Position numbers and translations under genes: made by a program. Below, piece by piece: positions 11,819-22,398 of a stretch of 64,000 nucleotides of DNA. Each line of letters starts with the position of its first letter. The first letter of the stretch is position 1. Under the pieces are notes generated by a model that saw nothing but the letters and a program-made list of their open reading frames with translations, was not told the DNA's origin and did not search any database. Origin of the DNA: Paralithodes platypus (Eukaryota > Arthropoda > Malacostraca > Decapoda > Lithodidae); contig CM064517.1 of the NCBI GenBank assembly GCA_032716605.1, positions 22,725,276 through 22,789,275 of the forward strand, in the 5' to 3' direction.

Positions 11819-14429
11819 TCAATATTGGACTAGAGTGTGAAACTGGTTGAAGCACTGTACAGCGCACAGTGCCACTTCACACTCGAGGCATTCCCATGTG
11901 GTTTTTGTGGCTTTACGGGGTCTGTGAGTTGTTTGGCTACACACATGGCACCTCTTCTGACTCCTAGCATTACCACCTGGTACTTTAGGAGGAAGGGGGT
12001 GGAGCTGGTGCTTCCTGAAGTAGTCGGCACATGCCGTGCGGTCCAGCCGGCCTGGTCCTTGTAGTGGTCTCCCGGCTGTAGCATGTTTTCCCAGGAGCTC
12101 AAGTATCACCTGCTTGTGGAACTTGCGCAGGGACTTGTACTTCTTGGCTCCGGGAGTATTCAGTCGGTAGATATTGTAGGCATTGAGGGCCGACATATCT
12201 ACCGTATGCAGAACAAACTTTTTGTACCACCTGCAAGATGTTCACAGGCAGTCGATGAAGCCCATCTGCATGTCGGACTTATCGATGAGACGCATGTTGA
12301 GATTATAGTCCAGAACAGCAGCTGGTTTCTGGACGGGGTTTTTGGTCTTCCTGTCCACCTTCCCTGTGGCGACCATCTCGGCTTTGTGGCATGTGGTGAG
12401 GAGGTTGACCTTCCGCTGGTCATGCCAGTGGATAGAGAGGATGGGGCCACTCTTCTTGTGGAAGACCTCCGTCTTCGTGGTCTTGGTAGGGTACACTGGC
12501 ATGCCCTTCCTCTTGGCCTTGACTGTGCCGACAGTTCCGGTCTTGCGGTCATGGAGGTACTTGGTGAGAATGGGCGACGTATATTAGTTGTCTGTGTACA
12601 GGATGTGGTTCTTGTGGAAGTTTTTCTCCATCATCTTCTGTACGACAGCGCCGCCAAATCCAATGTCGGGGTCAGTTATAATCTCGCCACCACTGCCGCT
12701 GTAGACCACAAAGTCCAGCACATACCCCGTCTTGCAGTCGCAGAGGACGAAGAGCTTCATGCCGAAACGGTGTCTCTTCGACGGGATGTACTGTCAGAAA
12801 TGCAGCCTACCACGGAACAGGACCAGAGACTCTTCGAGGCACATCTTCTGGAATGGAATCAGGTAGGTGGTAAACCGATGACGTATCATGTCATACAGCT
12901 TCCTGATTTTCCATAGCTGGTCGGGAAGGTGGACATGCATGTTGTTGGTCAGGTGGAGATACGACAGGATGTCAAAATACCTGTCCCTGGACATGTATTT
13001 TCCGAATGCTTGAGTTGTGATGAGGTCGGCTGTTATCCAGTAATCGGCCAGTGCATATTTCCTGATATGTGTCATCAGCATAGTCAGTGCCAGAAAAACA
13101 TACATTTCTGGCACAGTGACAGGTCGCCATGCCACCATCTTGGCACTTGTCTTCTTGCCAAGAAAGTTTGCACAGATGCTGTGATGATTGTTGGTTTCCT
13201 CCACCAGGTATTCCATGACCTCGTTGTCATAGAAGCCACAAAAAAGTTCACTGGGGGTTGCATCTGGGCCACAGGGATATGCTGCTGTCACCCCTGAGCC
13301 AATCTGCTCCTCGTCAAAAGCAGGACAATCTGGCTCGAAATCTGCCCCATCAGTCCAGACAAACAACTCCGATGAGCGCGCGCACGCAGGCACACGCCCT
13401 TGCCCATGCCCACGCCCAGGCCCAGGGTCAGCGGCGTCGGCAAGCTGAGCCGCACGCCCATGACCTTGCCCTCGAACTCGTCGTGTTGGTATCTCCTCTT
13501 CTTCCACATCCTCCTCCTCCTCCTCAGGTGATGTCAGGTCATCTGGGGCAATGTTGGGGTCGTCAACATCTTCTTCGGGGGACAATTCTGGCGAAGAAGT
13601 GACCGGGCGTCGGCGGCATGGGGAGCGGGAAGTTGCGGGGGATGGAACAATGGGAGCCTCAGCCTCGGGAGTTGGACTCATTTTGCGGCGAGCCGAGGGC
13701 TTCTCCGCTCCAAATAATGCTCTTCGATGTGATGAGGGCTGTAGCACACTGTGGGAGGACAATGCCGCACCACTTGAAGAAGCCCTTTGCTCATCCTGAG
13801 GGAGAGATGAAGACGAGGGCTGTGGGTTACCCGCGCGGCGTCCCGGGTCAAGGCGTCGGGACAAAGGAATGCGGGTGGTCGCTAGACCAGGGTCGGCGTC
13901 ATTGTCACTATCAATTTTATCGCCTTCCCTTGCTTCTGCTGCCCTGCGTGCTTTTTTAGCTGCACTTTTCACCAATGTTTTCTTATAAAAGTATTTGCCC
14001 ACTTTCAAGGGCGTACGAGCAGGCAAGGGGGAAGGGGAAGTTCCCGGGGTAGGCCTAGGCTGACCAAGCAATGGCGGCGGGGTAGGCCTAGGCTCAAGCA
14101 CACTCGGAAGTTCTATTTCACCTTCCTTCACCACTTCTACGTCAGGGTCCTCACTACTGTCTCCTCCCTCAAACAAATCAACATTATCATCACCCTCAAA
14201 CCCCACAAAATCATCATCTTCACTCGAATTAATGAATTGTTCTTTGTCGATCAAGCTTTCGCCACTGCTTTCTTCAGTCAAGATGGCCAAAAGTTCTCTC
14301 TCTATTGCACTATCACTCAATAAAACCTTTGCTTTCTTACGTTCAGGCTTTTTCTCGCTTGCAACAGGCGTCGACGTACCTAGCGGGGTAGCAGTGGGGC
14401 TCGCAGGAATCGGACGCGTCGGAAGATTT
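11819..14429 (-). pseudogene. piggyBac element 2 transposase (three nonsense codons, one frameshift, lost start)
   Basis: The N-terminus is acidic ('GESLIDKEQFINSSEDDD'), followed by a Pro/Ser/Arg-rich linker and then the DDE domain. Catalytic Asp positions are visible in 'LCDCKTGYVLDF', 'ILYTDN' and 'RLIDKSDMQMGF'. The C-terminus is a Cys/His cross-brace ('KRCHVCSQ' to 'CLECEVALC' to 'CFNQFHT') that binds element ends in this family. Stops occur after 'RGRLHF' (12792-12794), after 'LYTDN' and after 'FIDCL', each explained by a single base. The start is AAA at 14427-14429 where element 6 has ATG, and a frameshift lies near 14405. Confidence 0.9.
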
Positions 14430-14593
14430 ATTTTTGCTATAACTCGCTATGGCGGGCACGTACGAACTGATAACGGTAGTAGTTGAGGCATGGTGGCGCT
14501 GCGATCGCCCCTGCAAAGGAAATTTTCGCCGCGCAGATTTCAAAGCACGCTTTCAAGCATATGGATTTTAAAATGGGACCCGGGCAGGAAGGG

Positions 14594-14684
14594 TTATGCC
14601 TCATGTCAAGAAACATAGGTTGCCAGACTATTGGATCACCAATGATCTAATATCCACCCCTGCCTTCGGGAAGTATTGGCAAAA
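14594..14684 (+). pseudogene. piggyBac element 1 transposase, middle fragment
   Basis: About 30 codons, 'LMPHVKKHRLPDYWITNDLI' then 'STPAFGKY', lie between the nested piggyBac and the LINE. They align with 'LMTHIRKYALADYWITADLI' of element 2. The frame continues at 16213 with 'SRDRYLDILAQLHL' after the LINE. Confidence 0.88.
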
Positions 14685-16162
14685 AAATTCCGTCTATGTA
14701 CTCATACCTCATGCTTCCCAGTACCCTGGAAAGAAGCAAACATCCATCCAGTTCCTAAAAAAGGTGCCTCTTCAGATCCATCAAACTACAGACCAATAGC
14801 TATAACTTCCACTCTTGGTAAAGTCTTTGAAATTATATTAAATAATCACATAATTAAGCATCTTGAGAATAATAAATTAATCAGTGATAGGCAATATGGT
14901 TTTAGACGATGTCGATCAACTGCAGACATTCTTTGCCTTCTTACGCATCAAATCAACCAAGCTACAGACCAACATGGTGAAACACATACAATAGCACTGG
15001 ATATATCAAAGGCATTTGATAGAGTCTGGCATCAATCCTTATTGTCGAAGATGTCACACTACGGCCTTGCATCATTAGTTCCACTAATTTCATCTTATCT
15101 TCATAACAGAAAAATATGTGTAATGGTAGATGGCCTTTATTCTCAATTTCACTCAATAAATGCTGGTGTTCCCCAGGGATCAGTTTTGGCCCCAACTCTG
15201 TTCCTCATTCATATCAATAATCTCATATCTACCACTCATAATCCAATACATTCCTACGCAGATGACTCAACACTCCACAGTTCCTTCACATTTACCAATT
15301 CTTTCACCCAACCCGATCTTATAAATTCAAAAATAAGCACTGCAATTTCTCTGAACCAGGACCTTTCTAGAATTGAAGAATGGGGACAAAAGAATCTAGT
15401 TTCCTTTAATGCACAGAAAACCAAGTACTGTACATTCAATTTTCTAACCGACAGAATCTCACTGACTCCCATATATTTTTTAATGATGTAAATATTCCCA
15501 CTTCCCCTAGTATTGACATTCTCGGTGTAACATTAACTACTAACTTGAGCTGGACACATTATGTTAGAAGCATTGCTAAGAGTGCCTCTAAAAAACTGGG
15601 ACTCCTGTACAGAGTTCGAGAATTCTTCACTGACGAGCAGTTGGCCGTAATATATAAAGTCATGTGCGTTCTCAGATGGATTACTGTTCACCTCTGTGGA
15701 GTGGAAGTGGAGTGGTTGCATTGAGGCAGTTGGACAAAATTCAAAATAAAGCTATTAGATTAATCAATAACCCTGCAATCACACAGGACCTTCCTACATT
15801 ATCCATACGAAGAAACGTTGCATCCCTTGCATTATTCTACAGATATTTTCACAGCAATTGTTCTGAGGAACTTGCTTCAATTGTGCTGCCTCTCCACATC
15901 TTTCCCCGTAAAACTAGGGCAGCTGAGAGCGCCCATGAATTTACTTTTTTCTCCTCCACAATGCAGAACTTCTGCTTATCAAAATTCATTTATCCCCAGA
16001 ACTACTACTCTTTGGAATTCACTTCCCTCGAGTTGCTTTCCACAAACTTACAATCTACAACAGTTTAAATCCAGTTGTTACAAACATTTTATGAATGGAG
16101 GATGCCTTTAGGCACATGGACCTTTTTGTTTTATCTGTGTTTTTCCTTCCTCCGTTCATTGT

Positions 16163-16211
<49 letters not shown>
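14685..16211 (+). mobile_element. Jockey/CR1-like LINE with poly-A tail, inserted in piggyBac element 1
   Basis: A 5'-truncated LINE starts inside the RT-linker ('CFPVPWKEANIHPVPKKGAS') and ends in a run of about 42 A at 16170-16211. The host transposase is interrupted between 'FGKY' and 'SRDRY'. No clear target duplication can be read because the A-run obscures the right junction. It shares the 'SYADDSTLH' RT style with the 6920-8888 LINE but differs in sequence. Confidence 0.9.
14691..16110 (+). pseudogene. LINE ORF2 reverse transcriptase (5' truncated, frameshifted)
   Basis: The open piece 14676-15491 carries 'QYGFRRCRSTADIL', 'ALDISKAFDRVWHQSLLSKM', 'GVPQGSVLAPTLFLIHINNL' and the catalytic 'SYADDSTLHSSF' near 15255-15290. 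Frameshifts near 15490, 15660 and 15960 split the thumb and C-terminal region ('ILGVTLTTNLSWTHYVRS', 'SLPSSCFPQTYNLQQFKSS'). The ORF ends about 60 bp before the poly-A. Confidence 0.85.
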
Positions 16212-16214
<3 letters not shown>

Positions 16215-17373
16215 CGCGACCGATACCTCGACATCCTTGCCCAGCTCCATCTCGTCACCAACACCGACATACACCGCCCAGACAAGCTGTGGAAGATACG
16301 AACCTTGTACGAGATGATGCGACAACGGTTCAGTTCATTCTTCAGGCCCTTCCGGAAGGTTTGCCATTGACGAGTCTCTTGTGCTGTTTCGGGGGAAGCT
16401 CCACTTCCGGCAGTACATCCCCTCAAAGAGACATCGCTTTGGCATCAAATTCTTCGTGCTGTGCGACTGCAGAACTGGTTATGTCCTGGACTTCCTGGTC
16501 TACAGCGGGAAGGAAGGGGACGTGCTTGCGGACCCCACCATTGGCTTTGGCGGAGCAGTTGTGAAAGCCATGATGGACCGCTACTTCCACAAGAATCACG
16601 TCCTCTACACGGACAATTACTACATGTCCCCCACTCTCTCCAAGTACCTCCACGAGCGTAAAACGGGGACTGTAGGCACAGTACGAGGAAAAAGGAAGGG
16701 CATGCCAGTTTTCCCTCCGAAGATCAAGAAAGGCGATATTTTCCGCAAGAAGTCGGGGCCCATTCTAGCTATCCACTGGCACGACCAGCGGAAGGTCAAC
16801 CTCCTCACCACCATCCACAAGGGGGAAATGATCGAGACTGGCAAGGTGGATCGCCGCACCCAGGCCAGGTTGACCAAGCCAGATGCTGTCCTCGACTACA
16901 ACATCAATATGAGGCTGGTCGACAAGTCAGACATGCATATTGGCTTCATTGACTGTCTGCGTACCTCATGCAGATGGTACAAGAAGTTCTTTCTGCATAT
17001 GGTAGACATGTCTCTTCTGAACGCTTATAACATCTATAAGCTTCAGAATGACACACCCAGACAATTCAAAAGCCTGAGGAGGTTCCACAAGCAGGTGATA
17101 ATGGATCTCCTGGAGAAGTATGCAATGCCACAGAGGGCTGGGCCCGCCGCCACTGACCGCTTGCACTGAGCATATTACATGAATATGCACAGGCTCATTT
17201 CACTGCCTATGACACCATCAGGAAGAAAGCAGCAGAAACGGTGCCATGTCTGCTACAACACCAGGCTGAGGGCGAGGTCAGAAAAGAAGTCCACCCTGGA
17301 GTGTGTGGAGTGCAGGGTGGCACTCTGTACTGAAGGGTGCTTCTTTGATTACCACTCCAAGCAGCAGTTCTAA
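16212..17373 (+). pseudogene. piggyBac element 1 transposase, catalytic and C-terminal part
   Basis: This continues element 1's frame from 'SRDRYLDILAQLHL'. A one-base insertion near 16367 breaks 'FRKVC-IDESLVLF', and the frame then runs open from 16381 to 17169. Catalytic Asp motifs are 'LCDCRTGYVLDF', 'VLYTDNYYMSP' and 'RLVDKSDMHIGF'. A stop at 17167-17169 precedes the C-terminal Cys-rich module ('QKRCHVCYN', 'LECVECRVALC', 'CFFDYHSKQQF'), which ends at 17373. All three Asp residues are preserved, so the lesions are frameshift and nonsense only. Confidence 0.9.
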
Positions 17374-17379
17374 TATTAG

Positions 17380-18170
17380 TGAAAGTATCAAAGACAGTGA
17401 CAGTATCAGTGACATTATTCTAGCCCTAGAAACAATAATAATAAATAATAAGACAATAAACTATAAATAATACAATAATAATATGTGACAATAATATACA
17501 GTATATATAGCCAAAAATTGGAAGTGAAACAATTTATTGTAATGCAAAAGTTCAATTTATTATCAGAAAATTGATACAATTACAATAAGACCATAATAAT
17601 AAGTGAAAGTGACACATAAATGTATATAATAAGTTCCATTCATAAGATTAGAACCTATAGAAATATATAAATCAGTGAAAAAGACACAATAAATTGTATA
17701 TAAAACGTTTACAAAGCATATTTACTAAGTGAAAGTGACACAAAACCTAATATTTGAGGTGCAATTGATAATAAACACCTGTGATAACGAATAATCAGTG
17801 CCTAATATTACAATAACTTAGCCTAATTTGTAATAAAAAGTATGGTATCGAGTGAAAATGAGCAGTATGAGTGACTGACACCCTAAAGCATATTTACCCA
17901 AGTGAAAGTGACATAAAACCTAATATTTGGAGTGCAATTGATAATAAACACCTGTGATAACGAATAATCGTACCTAATATTACAATAACTTAGCTCAATT
18001 ACTAATAAAAAGTACGGTATTGAGTGAAAATGAGCAATATTAGTGACAGTGACACCCTAATACACATACTTTATATGATTGTCCTCAAAATAACTATAAA
18101 ACCTTAAATAAATATCCAATTGTCAATATCAATCACTAAAATCGTCTATCGGAGGCAAAGACTCTGGTGC
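17380..18170. repeat. Subterminal repeats of piggyBac element 1
   Basis: AGTGAAAGTGACAC-type motifs recur here. Two diverged copies of the 177-bp unit found at 1-708 start near 17728 and 17900 ('agtgaaagtgacacaaaacc' and 'agtgaaagtgacataaaacc'). The sequence from 18140 to the 3' terminus parallels 760-1094. Confidence 0.88.
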
Positions 18171-18478
18171 GACGAGCGGGTAGGTGCGGTCTAGCCGGGG
18201 CCGGGGCGAGGCATCCGAACGCGGCAAGAATTTCCCGCGGAAAAACACACTCCTTCGCACACTCGCCATTCTGCAACCACTAGGGCTAGAGACATCTACT
18301 CAACGCCATTCTACAGAGGAAGGCAAGAGGAACATTTTGTTTTTTTATTCATAACAATCCATGCTGTCTTTATTAAGTTACAGCTGAATTAACATAGCAC
18401 AATAATCGCCGAAACACCCGGGAACACAGCATATGTGGGAGCTTAGGGGCCCGGTGTGGGAGGGTTAATTTTCCTTCA

Positions 18479-19536
18479 GGCTCACGGTTACACATAGCAA
18501 GGGAAATCTCTAGCCTTTCGAATGGACAATTTGGATGCAGTAACATGCATCCAAAAACGGGGGTCAACGAGGTCTCGGATATTGGTAGAATTGTCGGAAA
18601 AGATTTTTGTTCTGGCAGACAAGCTAAACATTCATCTTCCCGCATCATACCTGCCAGGCGTAGCCAATGTCTGGGCAGACGCTCTGACCCGGAGACAGAG
18701 CACAATAGTAGAATGGTCGCTCAAGCAAACCATCTTCAATTAGATGATTGCAGAGCCGTACCGTCCACAAGTGGACTTATTCGCGTCCAAGGAAAGCAAC
18801 AAACTTCCTTTCTACTTAACTCGCCGGGAAGTAACTTCGGCGGGGGGTCCAGACGCATTGTTGCAGGATTGGAACAGGTGGAATTCCATCTACTGTATTT
18901 GTTTCCGCCTCCAGACGCATCACTCATGTGTCAGGTAGTTTCGCAAACTACAAGATTATCGGGGCATAGTTTCGATGATAGCGCCACTGTGGCCGGCTCA
19001 GGTGTGGTACCACCAATTGAAGACGTGGTGCGAGAGCCCGGTGTCACTCCCGATCTCGTACTTCCACTTAGAGACAATTGGCAACCTCGAGACCTCGCTG
19101 ACTTTTGCATTTTGGACATTCAAAAGGCAAAATGGGTAACTCCTTTCGGTGAGAGTGTAATGAATACAATTTTAAATCAGTACACTCTATCTACCAAGCG
19201 TCAATACCAATCACATTGGAAATCTTTTACAACCTGGATAGTCGAAACGGCTCAAACCGAAGCATCTGTAGCTTTAATTTTCAAATACCTGTACCTGGAC
19301 TATTTAATTGAACAAAAACGCCTTTCCGTAGTAACACTAAAAAACATTTGTCAGCTATTAGAACCCCTTTTTAAGATTTAACGGGTCTATCTATACCACT
19401 AGCGGAGGAGACAGGTTTTATGCGTGTCTGTTTTAAGCTCCGCCCACCACCCCGTCAGCTCATGCCTACCTGGTCGCTAGACAAAGCTTTGTCTTTACTT
19501 CATTCGCCAAAAGTATAATCGCAATCCAGATATTGA
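18479..19536 (+). pseudogene. DIRS copy B RNase H end and recombinase N-terminus
   Basis: RNase H resumes with 'IFLQAHGYT', has a stop at about 18500, and reaches 'YLPGVANVWADALTRRQSTI' near 18640-18700, where the final Asp is intact. The recombinase N-terminal part follows with 'LNQYTLSTKRQYQSHWKSFT' near 19170-19230 and 'EASVALIFKYL'. A stop near 19379-19381 and frameshifts follow, up to 'KYNRNPDID' at the MITE junction (19536). The alignment with copy A near 3800-4860 is continuous. Confidence 0.85.
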
Positions 19537-19540
19537 TTAA

Positions 19541-20019
19541 CCCTCCAGACCCGGAAGAGCTCTTGAACGCCCATAAAAAACACACCCTAGCTACCCGGAA
19601 GGTCTCTTGAACGCCCATGAGCTTAAAGCCTGTAAGCTTGGTGTGCGAGGCGTACGTCCGACGCATGCAAACAACAGCCGGCTGGACCGACGCCCCGCAT
19701 CTCCGGCCACAAGAAGGAGTGCGTCGCTTGTTCGTGTGTGCCTGTATGTTATTGTTAAGTATCGAAAAGTAGTGTAAAGTGGCTGTTTTTGCCATAAAGT
19801 TATCTCCAATGAAATCATCATCACAACTGAACCAGTTGACTTAGAGAGCTCTACTTAACGCCATTCTACAGGTACGAAACACATCTACGCTTGGGGATGC
19901 GCGGGAATGCGGAAGCAGTCAGAATAACAAAGATACGGTAGCCTAGGCGTAGATGTTTTTTGGCCAAAACCCCCGGATTTCGGGGAATATTTATGTAATG
20001 CGTAGCCGGGGCTGGAGGG
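19541..20019. mobile_element. piggyBac-derived MITE M1 (479 bp), inside the recombinase gene
   Basis: Flanked by TTAA at 19537-19540 and 20020-20023. The left end is 'ccctccagacccgg' and the right end 'agccggggctggaggg'. Excising it gives 'YNRNPDID-LKKTVFLMALAT', matching copy A. It is the same family, in opposite orientation, as M4 (52518-52998). The internal block 'gaaccagttgacttagagag' is also present in the 3' ends of elements 2 and 6. No transposase is encoded. Confidence 0.93.
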
Positions 20020-20023
20020 TTAA

Positions 20024-20307
20024 AGAAGACTGTGTTCCTTATGGCTTTGGCCACAGGTAACCAGGTATCTGAGCTAGCGGCGATGAGCAACGAACCTAAT
20101 TGTCTCAGGTTTGGACGACGCAATATCAAAGTACAAATTGCACCGTCACCCACTTTTATATCTAAAAATGAGCATAGTGATCATGTTTTTTCTGAGTTCA
20201 CGATCCTGGCGCTAAAGTGGGGGGATACGCATAATTTATTATGCCCAGTACAAGCTCTTCTTAAGTTCTTGAGAGTATCCCAACCTAAACAACAGGGAAC
20301 TCTCTGG
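20024..20307 (+). pseudogene. DIRS copy B recombinase catalytic domain, first half
   Basis: The frame reads 'LKKTVFLMALATGNQVSELA', then 'AMSNEPNCLRFGRRN' and 'LWVNS', ending at the hAT junction. The catalytic Arg I of copy A ('TGNRVSEL') is Gln here ('TGNQVSEL', near 20058-20062), which should abolish activity if the residue is assigned correctly. The rest aligns well with copy A. Confidence 0.85.
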
Positions 20308-20315
20308 GTTAATAG

Positions 20316-21436
20316 CAGAGGTGGGCGCGCTCCGGTGGGACCGGTAATGCGGCAGCGCTCCGCGCTCATCAGACATAAGGTAATGCGGCAGCGCTCACGC
20401 GCTCCTTTTGTCAGCAGACCCGATGCGCTTCCCGCTCCGCGCTCCCAAAAATAGGTATATAAAAAACAAAACAAACAAAACAGCTTCTAGAAGTTATTTA
20501 ATTAATTACCTTTGTCTTTCACTTCACTAAATTCCAAGAATTCAAAACATTAAAAAAAACTCAAGTCATGGTGTCTTTCTGAAGTTTAACTGTTTAAGTT
20601 TCTCACTTTCTCAGTTTCTGTTATTCTTTATGTCATATCAATGAATCAAATATCAATGATATGATATGATTGATATCATTGCAAATGTCAATGATATGAT
20701 ATGATTGATATCATTGTGAGTTTGTGACATTGTGACTGTCCATTGATATCTATGATATGACATAAAGAATTACAGAAACTGTTCAAACTGAGAAACTTAA
20801 ACAGTTAAACTTATCAAGCTAACATTCTAACAAGCCTAACAATACAATAACAACAATACAACATGATTACATTGATTAGTATTTACTATTTAGTTGATTA
20901 CATGATTAAATGAATAATAATTTAATATCATAATATCATTAATAATTTAATATGATATGATTAATTGATTATATTATGATTATTGGACCCGTCCAAGCTG
21001 TCCACAGACACTCAGACAGGCTCGGGCTATACCACTGCCAGACTTACCCTTAGGCCCCTTCGTAAGCTGTAACTTGCCTGTAAGGTTTACTTTGCGTTAG
21101 CAAAAGCCAAAAAACAAAAATTAACAAGTTAACAACTGTAACACTGTCAGTCTGTCACTATCATAGTATCACTGTATCACAGTTCACTAACACCGTGGGT
21201 AACACCGTACGAACGGTACGATGACTGTACACGATAATGACGTTCTTGTACCTGTTGTTGACAGGAAAAATCGCCTCCGGAGCGCCAGAAAGGAGCGCAA
21301 ATTTCTAGCTGCGCTTCCCGCCTGCACTCCGATTTCAGAATTTTGCCGCTCCTCGCTCCGCGCTCCTCTATATTGGTAAATGCGCACCGGATCGCAGAGC
21401 GCAGAGTGCCAAATGGCGCGCACCTGCCCACCTCTG
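20316..21436. mobile_element. hAT-like nonautonomous element, 1121 bp
   Basis: The terminal inverted repeats are CAGAGGTGGGC at 20316 and GCCCACCTCTG ending at 21436. The 8-bp duplication GTTAATAG is at 20308-20315 and 21437-21444. A CAG-GTGGG-type terminus with an 8-bp duplication is the hAT signature. The interior is AT-rich with no transposase and holds a long palindrome (about 20582-20815) with arms containing 'tttctttatgtcatatca' and its complement. Removing the element restores the recombinase 'VNS(T)GKRIMKRKLASLL'. Confidence 0.93.
20582..20815. repeat. Long imperfect palindrome inside the hAT-like element
   Basis: The left arm 'agtttaactgtttaagttt' is mirrored by 'aaacttaaacagttaaact' at about 20795-20813. 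'gttattctttatgtcatatc' is mirrored by 'gatatgacataaagaattac'. The centre repeats 'gatatgatatgattgatatc' twice. A large cruciform or hairpin is possible. Confidence 0.85.
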
Positions 21437-21444
21437 GTTAATAG

Positions 21445-21703
21445 TACAGGGAAGCGCATCATGAAAAGAAAGTTAGCGTCTTTGCTGGTCGAGGTTATTA
21501 GGGAAAGTAACCCCAGTGTAGTGGGGAGAGCCCACGATATTAGAAAGTGGGCAGTGTCATTAAGATAACTCCAAAACTTTTTGGTAAAAGATATTGATAA
21601 TACGCGCCTCTGGGCGTCCAACCATACTTTTTTGACGCGCTACCTGTCTGTGGCCTTGGACAGACCAAAGCTCACCTGCGTGGCATTACGTCAATGGGTC
21701 TAA
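21445..21703 (+). pseudogene. DIRS copy B recombinase catalytic domain, second half
   Basis: The frame reads 'GKRIMKRKLASLLVEVIRES', then 'VGRAHDIRKWAVSLR' (the H-x-x-R box), a stop at about 21566-21568, and 'NHTFLTRYLSVALDRPKLT' (the Tyr block). It ends in a stop at about 21701-21703. The pieces together match copy A to its last residues. Confidence 0.87.
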
Positions 21704-22286
21704 ATTGGTCTTTGTGCTAATAGTTTTAAGTTTATTTCAAAGTGAAAAGAGGTGGGGGTACTGGAGAGCTAAGACCTTCAGATCCTCCGCCGGATATTTT
21801 ATGAGTATACGAGCTGTGATGCTTAATATTGTTGAACTGGTTGTACAGTTCCAGATTATATTTTAATTTTAAGTGATATATATCAATAATACTTGCAACT
21901 ATAAGGTACTGTATATGCAATAAGTTGTACAAGCATATACAGTAGTTATACGTAAAAGTTAATTTTAAGGTACAAATACTTGTGATCAAATACTTTGTCC
22001 TTTATTGAAACTCTGACATCTAGTGAGAATCAGAGGAGTATCGTTATTTTGTCAAAGAATAAATATTCTTGAACATTATTTTAGTGAATCTCATGTGATA
22101 TTCATTACCTACATGTACTATCTTTGAAGTGCGCGGTCAACTTTACTTTTCTATTTATATACCAAATATTGTATATAAACAATAAATTTAAGAGTGCTTT
22201 TTTGAGTGTCTTTTCTCAACCTATAGTTGGTTTGTTAGTAGTTTTAGATATTGTCACGAATGTCCCCCTCCAGTCTTGAGATATCA
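21704..22286. other. DIRS copy B 3' noncoding region
   Basis: AT-rich and noncoding. The stretch 21738-22240 is recognisable, in reverse complement and diverged, at 62690-63165 (shared blocks include 'ggtgggggtactggagagct' and 'gatcctccgccgg'). It therefore belongs to the DIRS 3' end and is not unique DNA. Confidence 0.7.
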
Positions 22287-22398
22287 GGCATATCGTCAAT
22301 GATGGAGGGGCCACTAATAAATTATAGGTTTGAGTCCCGGAGGGAAGAATGAAAACCTAATATTTAGTAGTGGCCCCGAAATCATTGACGATGCAGGC
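22287..22398. repeat. DIRS internal complementary region (ICR)
   Basis: The segment 'tataggtttgagtcccggag' to 'atcattgacgat' is the reverse complement of the element's right end at 22974-23044. The preceding half, 'gcatatcgtcaatgatggag', would complement the missing left end. This split arrangement is the DIRS ICR, used to complete the circle during replication (family knowledge). Inverted versions occur at 62535-62645, and an analogous ICR of another family lies at 45318-45430. Confidence 0.8.

Larger units (their letters stand above)
10981..14593 (-). mobile_element. piggyBac-like element 2, complete and nested, with TTAT duplication
   Basis: Plus-strand ends are 'cccttcccgcccgggcagcc' on the left and 'acccgggcaggaaggg' on the right, forming short inverted repeats. 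The flanks are TTAT on both sides (10977-10980 and 14594-14597). Removing the element restores element 1's transposase, 'FLALTVLMPHVKKHRLPDYW', so the duplication is TTAT and not the canonical TTAA. Length is 3613 bp. The transposase is on the minus strand. Its TIRs match those of element 6 (48091-60893), and the same Cys-rich C-terminus is present. Confidence 0.93.
9176..18474 (+). mobile_element. piggyBac-like element 1 (9.3 kb including nested insertions)
   Basis: Bounded by TTAA at 9172-9175 and 18475-18478. Deleting the element and one TTAA restores the DIRS RNase H frame 'VVPL-IFLQAHG'. The 5' end starts 'ccctcggtacccagttgggc' and the 3' end finishes 'cccggtgtgggaggg', so terminal symmetry is weak beyond CCCTC. 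The transposase is in three pieces because a second piggyBac (10981-14593) and a LINE (about 14685-16211) inserted into it. The 3' region carries GTGACA-rich subterminal repeats. Confidence 0.92.

Noticed and set aside
12083..12916. Plus-strand frame of 277 codons
   Set aside because: Antisense of the piggyBac element 2 transposase, whose catalytic motifs read on the minus strand.
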